DNA of 64,000 nt from Dryomyza anilis (lineage: Eukaryota; Arthropoda; Insecta; Diptera; Dryomyzidae). Where the stretch lies: the NCBI GenBank assembly GCA_951804985.1, contig OX638132.1, forward strand, positions 12,319,529 to 12,383,528, written 5' to 3'. Every line of letters starts with the position of its first letter. The stretch's first letter is position 1. The translations under genes and the position numbers were made by a program. A model generated the notes under the pieces. It saw nothing but the letters and a program-made list of their open reading frames with translations, ran no database searches and was not told where the DNA came from. This document shows positions 12,484 to 22,186 of this stretch, one piece after another.

Positions 12484-12672
12484 GAGTTGGAGTATAAACG
12501 GAAAATTTACGGAGTACTCCGTTTCAACGGAAACATTACGGAGTACTCCGTTTCAACGGTACCGTAAACGACTACAACAAAACGCAAATCTTACGGAGTT
12601 ATTTAGAAATACGGAGCAAAACGGAATTCTAACGGAGGCCTCCGATTTGACGGTACGTTAACGGTGCGTAAT
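12484..12672. repeat. ACGG/ACTCCGT repeats, right arm of foldback-like element
   Basis: Words ACGGAGTACTCCGTTTCAACGG recur, and the block ends GACGGTACGTTAACGGTGCG. It mirrors the 10690-11080 block. Confidence 0.6.
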
Positions 12673-12680
12673 CGTATATG

Positions 12681-13032
12681 CTACGAAGGATATTTTATTT
12701 TGTTTATATGTCGAAATGGAAATTCATAAATCACACACATAAAAAGACACTTCTCCTTGCAAAAGATTATAACACATTTAATGTTCGCTTCAGTTTCCAA
12801 TAATTGATTGTAATACTTGAGTCGTCCTATATTTTTGAGTCCGTTGCCATAATAGAAATTCAATATATTATTTATTTTCTGTAATAAATAAAACAAAAAG
12901 CTTAAATATAATGAAATTACATTAAATACATTGAGTTCTTACCAATGATAAACGGGTCATAATGTCGATTATCACAAAAAAGACATTCGACCAATTTGAG
13001 CAAACACGCAGAATGACGCACAAAACAAACAT
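12681..13032 (-). CDS. Unrecognised two-exon small ORF (exons 13032-12943 and 12878-12681)
   Basis: An ATG at 13032 opens 30 codons ending at the donor TTG-GTAAGA. A 64-bp intron with a branch-like TTTAAT and a pyrimidine-rich TATTTATTACAG acceptor follows. The second exon continues in phase 0 for 65 codons to a stop. The joined protein is about 95 residues: a hydrophobic start, then MTRLSLKINNILNFYYGNGL, KNIGRLKYYNQLLETEANIK and a less convincing tail. The intron has the usual length of a short fly intron, which is the best support. The family is unknown. It lies beside ACGG repeats and captured pieces, so it may be another captured gene fragment. Confidence 0.35.
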
Positions 13033-13269
13033 GTTTTTATTCGTTTTTATGTTTTTTTTTGCCACGTTTACTATTATAGGAGGAAACTATTAAAAATAAT
13101 AATATTGAAATATTTAAATTTATGGTTTTCGAATACTGTCATAAGAAAACTTTTGAATAAAAAAGAAAAAACTACTAATACATGAACCATAAGATCAATG
13201 GTCGTATCATTAAGTACTTAATGGTACATTTTCTTCTGAGTGTAACACTTACATTACAAATGGTGAGAG

Positions 13270-13905
13270 AGACTTTGGCCTTGGTTCTTCACAGTTGTTC
13301 TGCCAAAACTTTTCTATGTTTCTATTAAAATTAAGTTACACTTGGTTTGGCAATCAGATTGTTATTTTAAAACGTCATTCGATTGTTTAAAAATAACAAT
13401 CGACATTGTCATTTAATTAAATAAAAAATGTCACATAATTTTTTATAATTTTTATTAGCAAACAATTATTTATAGTGCGGAAATGTACACTAAGAGAACA
13501 TCTTCTGCAAGTCTTTGGTAGATTTGGTCGTCGTCAACAGCTTAACGCCAATGTGAAAGCAGAAGTGGTCTTGAGCATTTGTGGATAGCAGAAAAGTAGC
13601 ACTTTGTGTTACTCGCATGCGTAGGGCTTATTTTCCATTTCTACCGTCAAACGTTTTAGTTGGTGCCTCCCATATCTACACAAAATGCACATACGTTCAG
13701 TAAATATTAAATAATAAAATTGTAAAAATATACCTAAAATTTGTTTGATTTTTTAATTTTTTTAAATAAATAAAAACAATAAATTGACATATATTTGAAT
13801 GCCAGAAAATAGAGGTGCCACATAATCACTGTATAATGAAATGACAATCACATAATGTTAAAAAGCAACAATATATTTTTGAAAGTATACTTTTAATAAT
13901 ATGTG
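13270..13905. mobile_element. Related TIR-type element, partial, with a coding-like tail
   Basis: It shares ATTGTTATTTT, CATTCGATTGTTTAAAAATA and GTGCCACATAA words with 11556-12356. A minus-strand frame ending in TAG at 13490 reads NAQDHFCFHIGVKLLTTTKS and TKDLQKMFS, which looks like the C-terminus of a protein I cannot name. The borders are uncertain. Confidence 0.4.
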
Positions 13906-14469
13906 CTACACTCTCAGAAATATATTGTTGCTTTTTAACAGTCAGTTTATTTTTGTTATTTATTTTTAAAATCAAGCAAATTGTAAGTTATATTGAATAA
14001 TTTTATAATTTAGTAATTATTATAGCTTTATTAATTTTGTTCAGATACGGCAGTCACCAACTACAAGGCTCGTCAAGGGCAATGTGTTCGGACCCAATTG
14101 GATGGCAATTTATATGCAAAATTAATAAATCTATCTGCCTGTGTACGGGCAGATAGATGATGTATGCCAGCAAGCAGTCCTTCATGCAGCTGTCCCAGTG
14201 TTGTTAATATCTTGCTCGCAAAACATGACCTTTTTTGCGACACATATTAAATTTATTGCAATTAATAATTTTAAAAACATTTGAGTGACATTTCATTTTT
14301 ATTCATTGACAATCTCGATTGTTATCAACAACAATCTCATGACATTTTCAATATTAACAAACAGAATGTCAAGCCGACAATAATATGACAATCTGATCAT
14401 GAGATCTATTTTGAACATCAAGATTGTTACAATATTGTCGGAAATGACAATATATTTCTGAGAGTGTAG
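13906..14469. mobile_element. 564-bp TIR element just downstream of oskar
   Basis: The ends are CTACACTCTCAGAAATATAT and its inverse, matching for 23 bp. The interior repeats GACAATAT and AACAATCT words. It sits within 80 bp of the likely oskar polyadenylation site. Confidence 0.75.
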
Positions 14470-14573
14470 ATAATTACCAAAATTGTCAACAATTTCAATT
14501 TAAATAAAAAACATTATTTTGGATTTTACGTATGTGGCTTGTTATTGTTACACTCTGATCATACAACACAACA

Positions 14574-14579
14574 TTTATT
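14574..14579 (-). terminator. Candidate oskar polyadenylation signal AATAAA
   Basis: A minus-strand AATAAA is followed by a GU-rich stretch and lies just before the inserted element at 13906-14469. Confidence 0.45.
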
Positions 14580-14584
14580 AAATG

Positions 14585-14612
14585 CACAAACATACATAAA
14601 ACATATAAATAA
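14585..14612 (-). promoter_or_regulatory. Possible Bruno-response-like U/G-purine cluster in oskar 3' UTR
   Basis: On the minus strand this reads TATATGTTTTATGTATGTTT, followed by GTGC. In Drosophila, Bruno sites (U-R-U-R-U type) near the 3' end of oskar mRNA repress and later activate translation. Position and composition fit, but single words of this sort are common in AT-rich DNA. Confidence 0.35.
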
Positions 14613-15623
14613 TTAAACATATATACAATTTAAATACATTATAAGATATTTCTTAAAAATAGTATTTATAATACGCACAAAAATTAAATTCTGCGTTTGT
14701 ACCACCGTAGAATTTAATTTTTAGCGTATACTAAATTTTTGAATGTGGCAAAGAACAAACAAAAAATCATCATCCTTCTTAACATAGGCAGTATAGAGTA
14801 TTTATAAATATTTATGGAAAGTGTTCACAGTACAATTATGTATTAAAGTTACAAGAAAAAAGTACTTAACAATACATACACTACAATAAATCTAGAATAA
14901 GGCAAAAATTGTAAATGACAAAAATTCTTTTTGTAGAAAATATGCAACTTTTACAACGTTTTTCTAATGCGCATTATTTAGAAAAATACAAATCAACCGC
15001 GGTATTGATTTGAGAAAAATTACAATTTTATAAAAGAATTTTACAAGATTCAAAAGATTTGAATGTTTTTAAAACTGTTCATTAACCAATGTATATGGTG
15101 CACACATAAACAAAGGAATGAACAATTTTAATAATGAATTTACAAATTTATAGACATAGAAAAACATTTATTAAAATTAAGAAAGACATTTCAATAAACA
15201 TTTTACATTAATTTTAAATTTTCAGAAAATATAATAATTAGCATAAGTGGCAATGGTAATTTTTATATTTTCTGAAATTAAAGATAACATTTTATATGCT
15301 AATTTTTTTTTCATTAATATATATATCTTATCACAATGTTACATATTACCATGGAGCATTTGAATAACTTATATAGAGAAGCTACTTCCTAAATTATGCT
15401 TAAAAGCCGGCTTTTAAAAGCTAATCTAGTATTGATAAATTGAAATAATATTAAAATTAAACTTAAATAAACTTAAAATATACGGAAATACAATTTAAAA
15501 TAAATAATATAACACTTTAAAACAATACAACAAACACAGAACAATTTAAAAAGAACAATAAAAACAGCGTTATATTGTCAGCCATGTTAATATTTTGTAG
15601 GTGTTAGTGGAGTTTGATAATTT

Positions 15624-15726
15624 TCAATACTCTAATTTGGACTGAATTAATTGTAGCACACGTTGTCGTCCAATTTTGTTCCAAAACACGTATGGCTCAG
15701 TGGTGCCGGAAACGATGCGTGGTTCG
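15624..15726 (-). CDS. osk: oskar exon 5 (C-terminus)
   Basis: The acceptor ATTACAG precedes 15726 and the stop TGA is at 15626-15624. It reads EPRIVSGTTEPYVFWNKIGR and QRVLQLIQSKLEY, the conserved Oskar C-terminus. The codon across the junction (AA+C) fits. Confidence 0.95.
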
Positions 15727-18700
15727 CTGTAATGGGAGGTGGCATTAAAATAATAAAAACTAATCATCTTGTGCATCAAATTATAATTTAAACCCTATTT
15801 TTCGTAATATAACCTCTTTTATTGTTAATAAAAATGTATTTTCTAAAACTCTACTTTTAATATATCCTCTTATATCATGTAGTTTGTAAAAAAAATATTT
15901 TTATGGAAATTCTCAAATAAAATGTATTTTGTTAAGAAATATTTGGCGCTGCTTTCAAGATTTGGATTTATTCACTTCTATTGTATACATTGATCCTATT
16001 ATTACCTTGACCTGATCGTGTTGATCTTGTATCTGATCGGGTTATGACAAAGAAAGCATTCAAAATTCAGTTACCGATCACGGTCCCACAATAATTATTA
16101 TTAAACATTCTATAAGTCTTTTAATCCGATTTTAAAATTACTTAAAAACTCAAAATAAATCAAAGCAAATCAAAACATAACCTTAAAATCGATTCTTTAT
16201 ACATTAATTGTACTTAATAAATATTTGGAATCCTCAAACTTACTTCTGAAAACAATCGAACAAAGTCTGTCGTTTCTCGTTCACCAGACACGACCATATA
16301 TCCACCACGATCAGGTAAATCGACTCCCGTTTGATGAATTGATTGAAACGTTCCAGCCGCTCTTTAATCTGAGCAATGTGCGAGTAGTTGGCCAGCGGTG
16401 CTAGTGTGGTTACAATCGGGGTAAGACCATTTTTGTGCATCACATTGATGAGTTCGCGAAAATCATGTTCGATCTGCACCAATGGCTTGCCCTGCATAAT
16501 GTCCACCGAACCGATGTTGACGATAACGCGACGATTCTCAAAACTGCCACGTGTCAACTTTTGGACGCGTTTAATGGCAGCGCAAATACTCTGGCCGGAT
16601 ATGCAAAGACCAGATTGTAGTACCTTTTCATCTAAAGAATTACATATATTAAAAAGAGACATTTTGAATCATAATGAACTTTATAAACTCAAGTTGCGGT
16701 CATTAAATCACTGTTCAATATTTGTACCCTATATCAGGGTACAAATATTTTAGGTTATGTTTTCGAGTACACCGACATGATCCAACTTCCGAGCGAAATC
16801 TGATTGAAATTTATATATGCCAAATTCAAATTTAAATAAAATAATCGATTTCTATCGAATTTTATTGGATTATAATTTATAAAAGGTTTTAATATCAATC
16901 GAAAGCCCGATATTTTTGTCTGGCATACAATTTAAATTTTTGAAATGGTTTTTCTTATGACATATGGAGCAGTGATCGTATATCTCTTGTACCAAATATT
17001 CATAATTCGAAATAGTAGTCGATCTACCATGTTGAAACTTACATTTCTTGAATTTACACTTGAGCTCCATACGCGCCAGATATAAAAAGAAATCATCGCC
17101 CAGCAGCGGAAAGTCCAGCAGATGCGCCTCATAGTCCGAGTCCACGGTGAACATCGACTCGTTGTGTTGGCTGCTACCGGTGGCAGTCGGTGACAGTGAC
17201 GGACGAATGTTGGGTCGCGTCTGTCGGAAGGGATTGACATGTTTGATCTGCGGCGCAGTTATTGCAGCTGGTTGTTGTACAAATTTTTCGTGTTGTTGTT
17301 GTTGCTGAACGATTTGATTCGCAAAAGAGCATAAATTGTTGTAGGTGGCAATATTGTTGGCATTTAAATTGTTGATGTTGTTGTTGTAATCAATAATGTT
17401 GTTGTTGTTGGCAATGAGCTCATTGTTATTGTTGTTATTATTGTTATTTTGGCCTATGCACATTTGTGTTTGTTGCTGCCCAACCAAACGATTAGTTCTG
17501 GGTGGTGTGGTGAATAAAATGTAATGATCAGTTTCAATAGTGGTGAATCAAAAAGGTAGTGAGTAAAGTGTGGTTAGTCAAGTGAATTAATTAAATATAA
17601 TGTACGGTTCATAAAATCAATTTAATAAATAGTGTTGAATAAATAGTGTTGAATTAAATAGTGTAAAATTAAGAGTGAATAAAGTGTGATGATAAAAGTC
17701 AGACTAATAAAATCGACATATTTTTGATTAAGTGTGGCGAATAATGTGTGGAGGATTAATTAAGGTTAATGGAGGGTGGTAAATAATGTGTGCAAAATAA
17801 AATATGACAAATAAAGTTTGTTAAATAAGTAAAGTGAGTCCAATAGAGCGTGGTAAAAAAAGTTATTAAAAATGTTATTTCTAATAATTCTAGTAAATAA
17901 ATTGTGGTTAATGAAGTGTGGTAGGAATATATATTGTAGTTAAGTGTGGCAACCTAATTATTGTTGTTAAATGTGGGTGTAAAGTGAGGTGAATAAAGTC
18001 GGAAGATTTAGTGTAGTTAGTAAATAATGTGTAGTGAATAAAATGTGTACAAATTATGGTTAATAACAATTGGTTAATAAAGTTTTTTGGGTGTGTGGTT
18101 AATAAAGAGAGTGTGTTAATAAAGAGTTACAATGTACTGCCAAAGTAATCAAATACTTACAGATAGTTGTAATTATCTTCGTAGAAACAATTATAATCAA
18201 CACCGCCACTGCCACCACCACCCACGCTGCTGGTGGAGTCACTGCGTGAACTGTTTTTGTCCGAGCGCGCGATATTTTTGGGCGCCATGTTGTTGTTGTA
18301 GGCGTGGTATTTGTTGTTGTTGTAATTACCATAATAATTATTGTTGCTTCTGGCATGATTACCGCCCAGGCTCTGACGTCCCACCTGCGTGTGCATTGGC
18401 CGCATTGTCTGCGGCTTTTGCAACATCACCATGTCATACAAATGCTGCGTCTTCGACGTGGGCTTGATGTTGAAGATCCGTGTGCCATGCTCGTTGCACA
18501 TTGCAGTCACATATGGTATACAAAGCAGGAAATCTGTAATTCTCGAGGGACTGTTGTAGATGGGGAAACTGTTGCCCGTCATCTTCTTATAGTCCTCTGT
18601 GTGAGATGGTGGTAAATAAGTAAATGGTAAGTAAGGAATGGGGAAAGAAATTGGTGTATAAGAGGTAATAATATAGTGGTGAATATGATTAATGCAAATA

Positions 18701-19647
18701 TACAACAGAGATAATACGTATTAATAATTAAGTCAAAGTGGTGAATACTTTAAATGGTGAATATGCATAACGCAAAAACAAAAAAAAAACAAAAAAATGC
18801 AAAAGTCTTTAAACTAGGCAGACAAATAAAACATCCAAATTGTGTAAATTTTGAATCAAGTTAGAGGTATTAAAAAAATGGTGAATGTCAAAAGTGGTGA
18901 AAATAATACAATAGTGGTTGTGAAAACTTTAATAAACTATATAATGATCATTTAAAAAACTGGGGAGTAACGCAATTTTATAAATCACGTTAAATACTCA
19001 AATTTTTATTTTAAAAACCAAACATTTACCTTTAATTATTGAAATAGTGGCGCCATCTTGTGCGCGTGCCAACAATATCGAACGCACCTCGGCCTCCAGA
19101 TCCGGAAATTCATCGCGAATCTGTAGAAAGGTATCATCCGTGATGGTCATGTTGCCACTGTCAATACTTAGGTGACTGGTGCTGCTACTGCAACTGATGC
19201 TGCTGCTACTATGCTGCTCCAACGATTCTCCAAAGTAGGCAAAAGATCTTGTAGTAGTAGAGCTTGTGGTTGTTGTCTCCAACAACGTTGATGTCAATAG
19301 CTTTGCAACAATTTTCGATTCTTCACAATTCACACAACTTTTACAACACTTTCTACCCAAATTTGACGGTTTTTGTTTTGCAGAAAATATTTTTTTCAAC
19401 GCGTATTAAAAAATTTAATATTTTTTGCTGTTTTTTGATGAAATGTTTGTTCAAAGTAGAGATGCTCCTGTTGTCGTGGTTGCTGTGTGCAGCGACTACT
19501 CCAATGCTGAAAACACGTGGCGAGTCTTTCTTTCAATGACGTCTTCAACTCCTTAGTAACATTCGACACGCTGTTCAAACTGCTTCTGATTGAGACCATG
19601 ATTTGCGTATAACTATTACTACTATGCGTTCGATCAATGATCAGCAT
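15624..19647 (-). CDS. osk: oskar, germ-plasm organiser (LOTUS and OSK domains)
   Basis: Oskar nucleates germ plasm at the posterior pole of the oocyte: the LOTUS domain binds Vasa and the OSK domain binds RNA. Five coding exons are supported: 19399-19030 (LOTUS frame), 18596-18161, 17497-17043, 16631-16244 and 15726-15624, all with GT-AG borders and consistent phases. The short form from the Met at 19150 would be 500 residues, against 468 in D. melanogaster. LOTUS begins MTITDDTFLQIRDEFPDLEA and continues EDYKKMTGNSFP...DFLLCIP. A low-complexity N/Q-rich linker follows, then DFPLLGDDFFLYLARMELKC, VLQSGLC, NIGSVDIMQGKPLVQIEHDF and EPYVFWNKIGRQRVLQ at the end. OSK resembles an SGNH hydrolase that has lost catalysis in flies. 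An upstream frame (19647-19399) matches the long-form N-terminus but does not join in frame. Confidence 0.96.
16244..16631 (-). CDS. osk: oskar exon 4 (OSK core)
   Basis: The acceptor TTCTTTAG precedes 16631 and the donor GTAAGT follows 16244, 388 nt. It reads EKVLQSGLCISGQSICAAIK, VIVNIGSVDIMQGKPLVQIE, TPIVTTLAPLANY and ESIYLIVVDIWSCLVNEKRQ, ending FDCFQ. These are diagnostic Oskar OSK-domain blocks. Confidence 0.96.
16717..16749. repeat. 14-bp inverted repeat in oskar intron 3
   Basis: AATATTTGTACCCT and AGGGTACAAATATT flank a 5-bp centre and could form a compact hairpin in the pre-mRNA. It may be a relic of a small element. Confidence 0.6.
17043..17497 (-). CDS. osk: oskar exon 3 (N/Q-rich linker and start of OSK)
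   Basis: The acceptor CACCCAG precedes 17497 and the donor GTAAGT follows 17043, 455 nt. A Gln/Asn-rich linker includes nine consecutive Asn and VQQQQQHEKFVQQP. The conserved TVDSDYEAHLLDFPLLGDDF and YLARMELKCKFKK follow. Joined to exon 4 it reads FKKYEKVLQSGLC. Confidence 0.93.
17498..18160. repeat. oskar intron 2: degenerate GTGTGGTNAATAAAG repeats
   Basis: The whole intron is made of loosely repeated 12-17-bp words such as GTGTGGTTAATAAAG and GTGTTGAATAAATA. Similar GTGGTGAATA words fill intron 1 (18600-18920). In the transcript they read as CACCAC plus UUUAUU motifs. Confidence 0.6.
18161..18596 (-). CDS. osk: oskar exon 2 (rest of LOTUS, start of linker)
   Basis: The acceptor CACACAG precedes 18596 and the donor GTAAGTAT follows 18161, 436 nt. 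It reads EDYKKMTGNSFPIYNSPSRI, TDFLLCIPYVTAMCNEHGTR and IFNIKP, which completes the winged-helix LOTUS fold. A low-complexity linker follows, rich in Asn, Tyr, Ser and Gly (NNNYYGNYNNN, GGGGSGG). Confidence 0.93.
18597..19029. other. oskar intron 1
   Basis: A 433-bp intron. In Drosophila, splicing of the first oskar intron builds an RNA element needed for mRNA transport, and this one interrupts the coding region at the equivalent codon (IIK then EDY). It contains GTGGTGAATA-type words. Confidence 0.6.
19030..19399 (-). CDS. osk: oskar exon with linker and start of LOTUS domain
   Basis: The frame is open from 19399 (first codon TTG after a stop, so the true 5' border is unknown) to the donor GTAAAT at 19029. 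It reads EESKIVAKLLTSTLLETT and a Thr/Ser-rich linker, then GNMTITDDTF. The Met at 19150-19148 is the position of the Short Oskar start in Drosophila. It ends GATISIIK plus one base. Confidence 0.9.
19148..19150 (-). other. osk: Short Oskar start codon (by position)
   Basis: The ATG in NMTITDD aligns with the internal start that makes the patterning-active short isoform in Drosophila, just ahead of the LOTUS fold. Downstream initiation is inferred from the homology only. Confidence 0.75.
19399..19647 (-). CDS. osk: oskar long-isoform N-terminus (frame not resolved)
   Basis: The ATG at 19647 opens 83 codons, with a second ATG 16 codons on. The stretch LKTSLKERLATCFQHW resembles the part of Drosophila Long Oskar just before the LOTUS linker. 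The frame ends at TGA 19398-19396. The LOTUS frame lies one base back and has its own TAA just upstream, so the two frames overlap by only a few bases. No strong intron joins them (weak donors such as ACGTGTTT, weak acceptors such as GGGTAG). The explanation may be a sequence error, an unusual intron, or loss of the long form. Confidence 0.5.
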
Positions 19648-20092
19648 TTGAATAGTCTGTACTTGATGTTGAGTAAGACAGAGAAAGAGATAGATAAAAA
19701 GAGTTGTAACGGTAACTCTCTTTTTTTGTGTTATTGAAAGAATTCTATTACTTCGGCTGTCTTTTTCGGTACAACTGTTTTCTGCATTGTGCTTGTTGAA
19801 TGCAAAAGTACAATGTCAATGAAGGTAACTTTAAGAAATACCAGGGATAGGAACCGGTAGCAAAACCGATAAATACTGAAACACATAACAACTACCACGC
19901 ACGAAAATTTGAATGCGACACGGAAAAAGCACGACACGCTTTAATAAAATAGATTATGCCTGACCAGCCATATAATTTATATGAAAAACATATTGGAAAA
20001 CAAAAATTATTTTATTTCCTATTATTACTGATAACCAAAAATAAAAGTTATTTATTTTATGGCAATTTTAGTTTTTTCCTACACGTTCTGTT
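19648..20092 (-). promoter_or_regulatory. oskar upstream region, cut off by a hAT insertion
   Basis: Only 445 bp separate the first long-form ATG from the hAT element at 20093. CT/GA-rich DNA around 19678-19725 may be near the transcript start. No TATA box is obvious. Confidence 0.4.
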
Positions 20093-22186
20093 TGGGTATG
20101 TCAATCCCGGGATCCCGGAATTTAAGTCAAATCAATCCCGAAAAACTCATCCCGGGATCATCGTTAAATCCCGGGATTTTCGGGACTACAAAAAATGCTA
20201 GTAGATCAATTTTTAATAGTTTATTCAAAAGTCTTTCAATGTTTTTATACACATTTCGTGAAAAAGTAAATCTAATATTTAATGGACTAAAATCTTAAAA
20301 CACTGATGTCAATAATAATGAATTACTTGCTTTTTGACTATTAACAAATTCACAATTGTTAAAAATTACGTCACTTTCGACTAATAACACTGTTCGGCAA
20401 AATTTGCACTTTTGTTCCTCCCTGTTTTCATTCATATCATTGCTACATAATTTTAATGTGCTGATTCGAACTGCGTTTTTAGTTTTTTTCCAATACGTAA
20501 TGTTTTGGAGAAAAATGCATTTTTTTATTTTTGCATTTTTCAATGCATTTAAAAAAAAACTTTTTTTATAAAAAGACTAAACAGCCATTGAATAAAAATT
20601 AAAATAGTTATTGTCCATGAGCAAGTCAACTTGAATGTCGTTGAAGATTTGGTTGCAATAACCGGTTAAAGTTTAAAAATTGAGAAAAAAAGGAATTTGT
20701 GATATCACCGGTAAATCATATTTAATAAGAGATGTTTTATTTTTATTTTAAAATATTTAAATTACTATAGATTCTACTCATTTCGACAATGATATTATAT
20801 TTGATTTATGAGATAAATAAATTTTTTATTGAATTTCAACTGTATATTTTTATTTTTTAAAAAATATTAATTATAGCAGTATTTTATTGTTATTTCTAAA
20901 TATATGATAACATTTATTAAGTACTAGGGTTTGTAAGCATACTATTTCTAATGTTCTATAATAATACGAACTGTGTTGATACTTTTTGTACTATTACATT
21001 AAAATATCAATTAATTTTAATCGATATTTCAATCGTTATTTTTAAATAACTTAATTTAAAACCTCACGATAAGGCATCGACCGTATATTTCATTCACGTC
21101 ATCAATATATTCTATTGCAATATCTCCAGAATAAAAATTCTATAGAAATATGTTAATAAATATATATATATATTATCCTAATTTAAAAGAAAAATGTTAA
21201 TTCACAGTTAAGTAGAAAGTAGAAAGGACACATAAAAAGCAATACCATTGTCAAAATAGGTATTTTCTCTAGTATTATCAATGATTTAAAATATAAGATT
21301 TATTTTTTACTAAATATTATTAACCGATAATTTCATAAATGCCCTTATTTTCTAAATTATTCATATTTAACAGATTATTTTAACCAAACCATAAACTAAC
21401 TTTTATTTTGAAGACAGTCGAAAGATTTACTATCAACTATGCTGGCGAATTAAATCCGTATCCGTTTCGAATAGCGATAAAACTGGAACCGTTGTCTTTG
21501 ATGGTAACCTTTATAACCTTTATTAATAACAAAATCCATATATAAATATAATTGAACACCCTAACATTTTTTCATTTGGGTCTAAAAATTTCAATCATAT
21601 AAAATCAATTTGATCGAGAATAAATCTTTTTACAAAATCTGAATTCGATTAAACTAAGAGTATAAAATCCACTGAAACGATTGAGTTTACATAAATAAAT
21701 CCACGTTCCTAATTTAAGTTAATTTTTAAAATTGTTCTTAATTAAAAATCACATATAACTTTAAAAAAATGTGTCTACTATAAACTAATTTTTATTATAA
21801 AATATTGTTTTCCACAAAAAACCAATATCCCAATAAAAATTTGATTGTTCATTCAAAATTAAAATTTTCTTATATTTGTACTAAAAAATATAAAAAAAAA
21901 TACTAAAACATGTTTGACGATCAACTGGGGTTTATTTATCGTGGATTTTGTATTTTGGATACCATGTATATTTGGATACCCAACCTGAAAACAGATGCAT
22001 TTGAATATTTGAGTTTGGTTTGAGCCTTAAACATTATAATTGTTTATTATTCAAACATAGATATGGTTATTTTATGCCTTTGCTATTATTTTATTAAAAC
22101 CCGGGACTAATACCGGGATCACGGGATTCAAATTTTTTAGTCCCGAAATTTCGGGATTGAAAAATAGTCCGGGATTGACATCCCTA
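20093..22186. mobile_element. hAT element, 2.09 kb, 8-bp duplication GTTCTGTT
   Basis: The ends are TGGGTATGTCAATCCCGG and the inverse of TAGGGATGTCAATCCCGG, flanked by perfect GTTCTGTT on both sides (20085-20092 and 22187-22194). Subterminal CCCGGGAT words repeat. No intact transposase is visible, so it is non-autonomous or decayed. Confidence 0.9.

Larger units (their letters stand above)
14545..15623 (-). other. osk: oskar 3' UTR (inferred)
   Basis: AT-rich DNA follows the oskar stop codon. An AATAAA at 14579-14574, with GU-rich DNA (TGTTGTGTTGTATG) directly downstream, suggests an end near 14550 and a UTR of about 1.07 kb. That is close to the length I recall for the D. melanogaster oskar 3' UTR. 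A second AATAAA near 15170 would give a shorter form. Confidence 0.5.

Noticed and set aside
19025..19050. CTCF-like AGATGGCGCC near the end of oskar exon 1
   Set aside because: It is part of conserved coding sequence (QDGATIS), so the match is explained by codons.
19400..19450. Programmed -1 frameshift joining the long oskar N-terminus to LOTUS
   Set aside because: The only slippery-type heptamer (A AAA AAT) leads in the -1 frame to an immediate TAA, and the frames overlap by only about 6 bp downstream.
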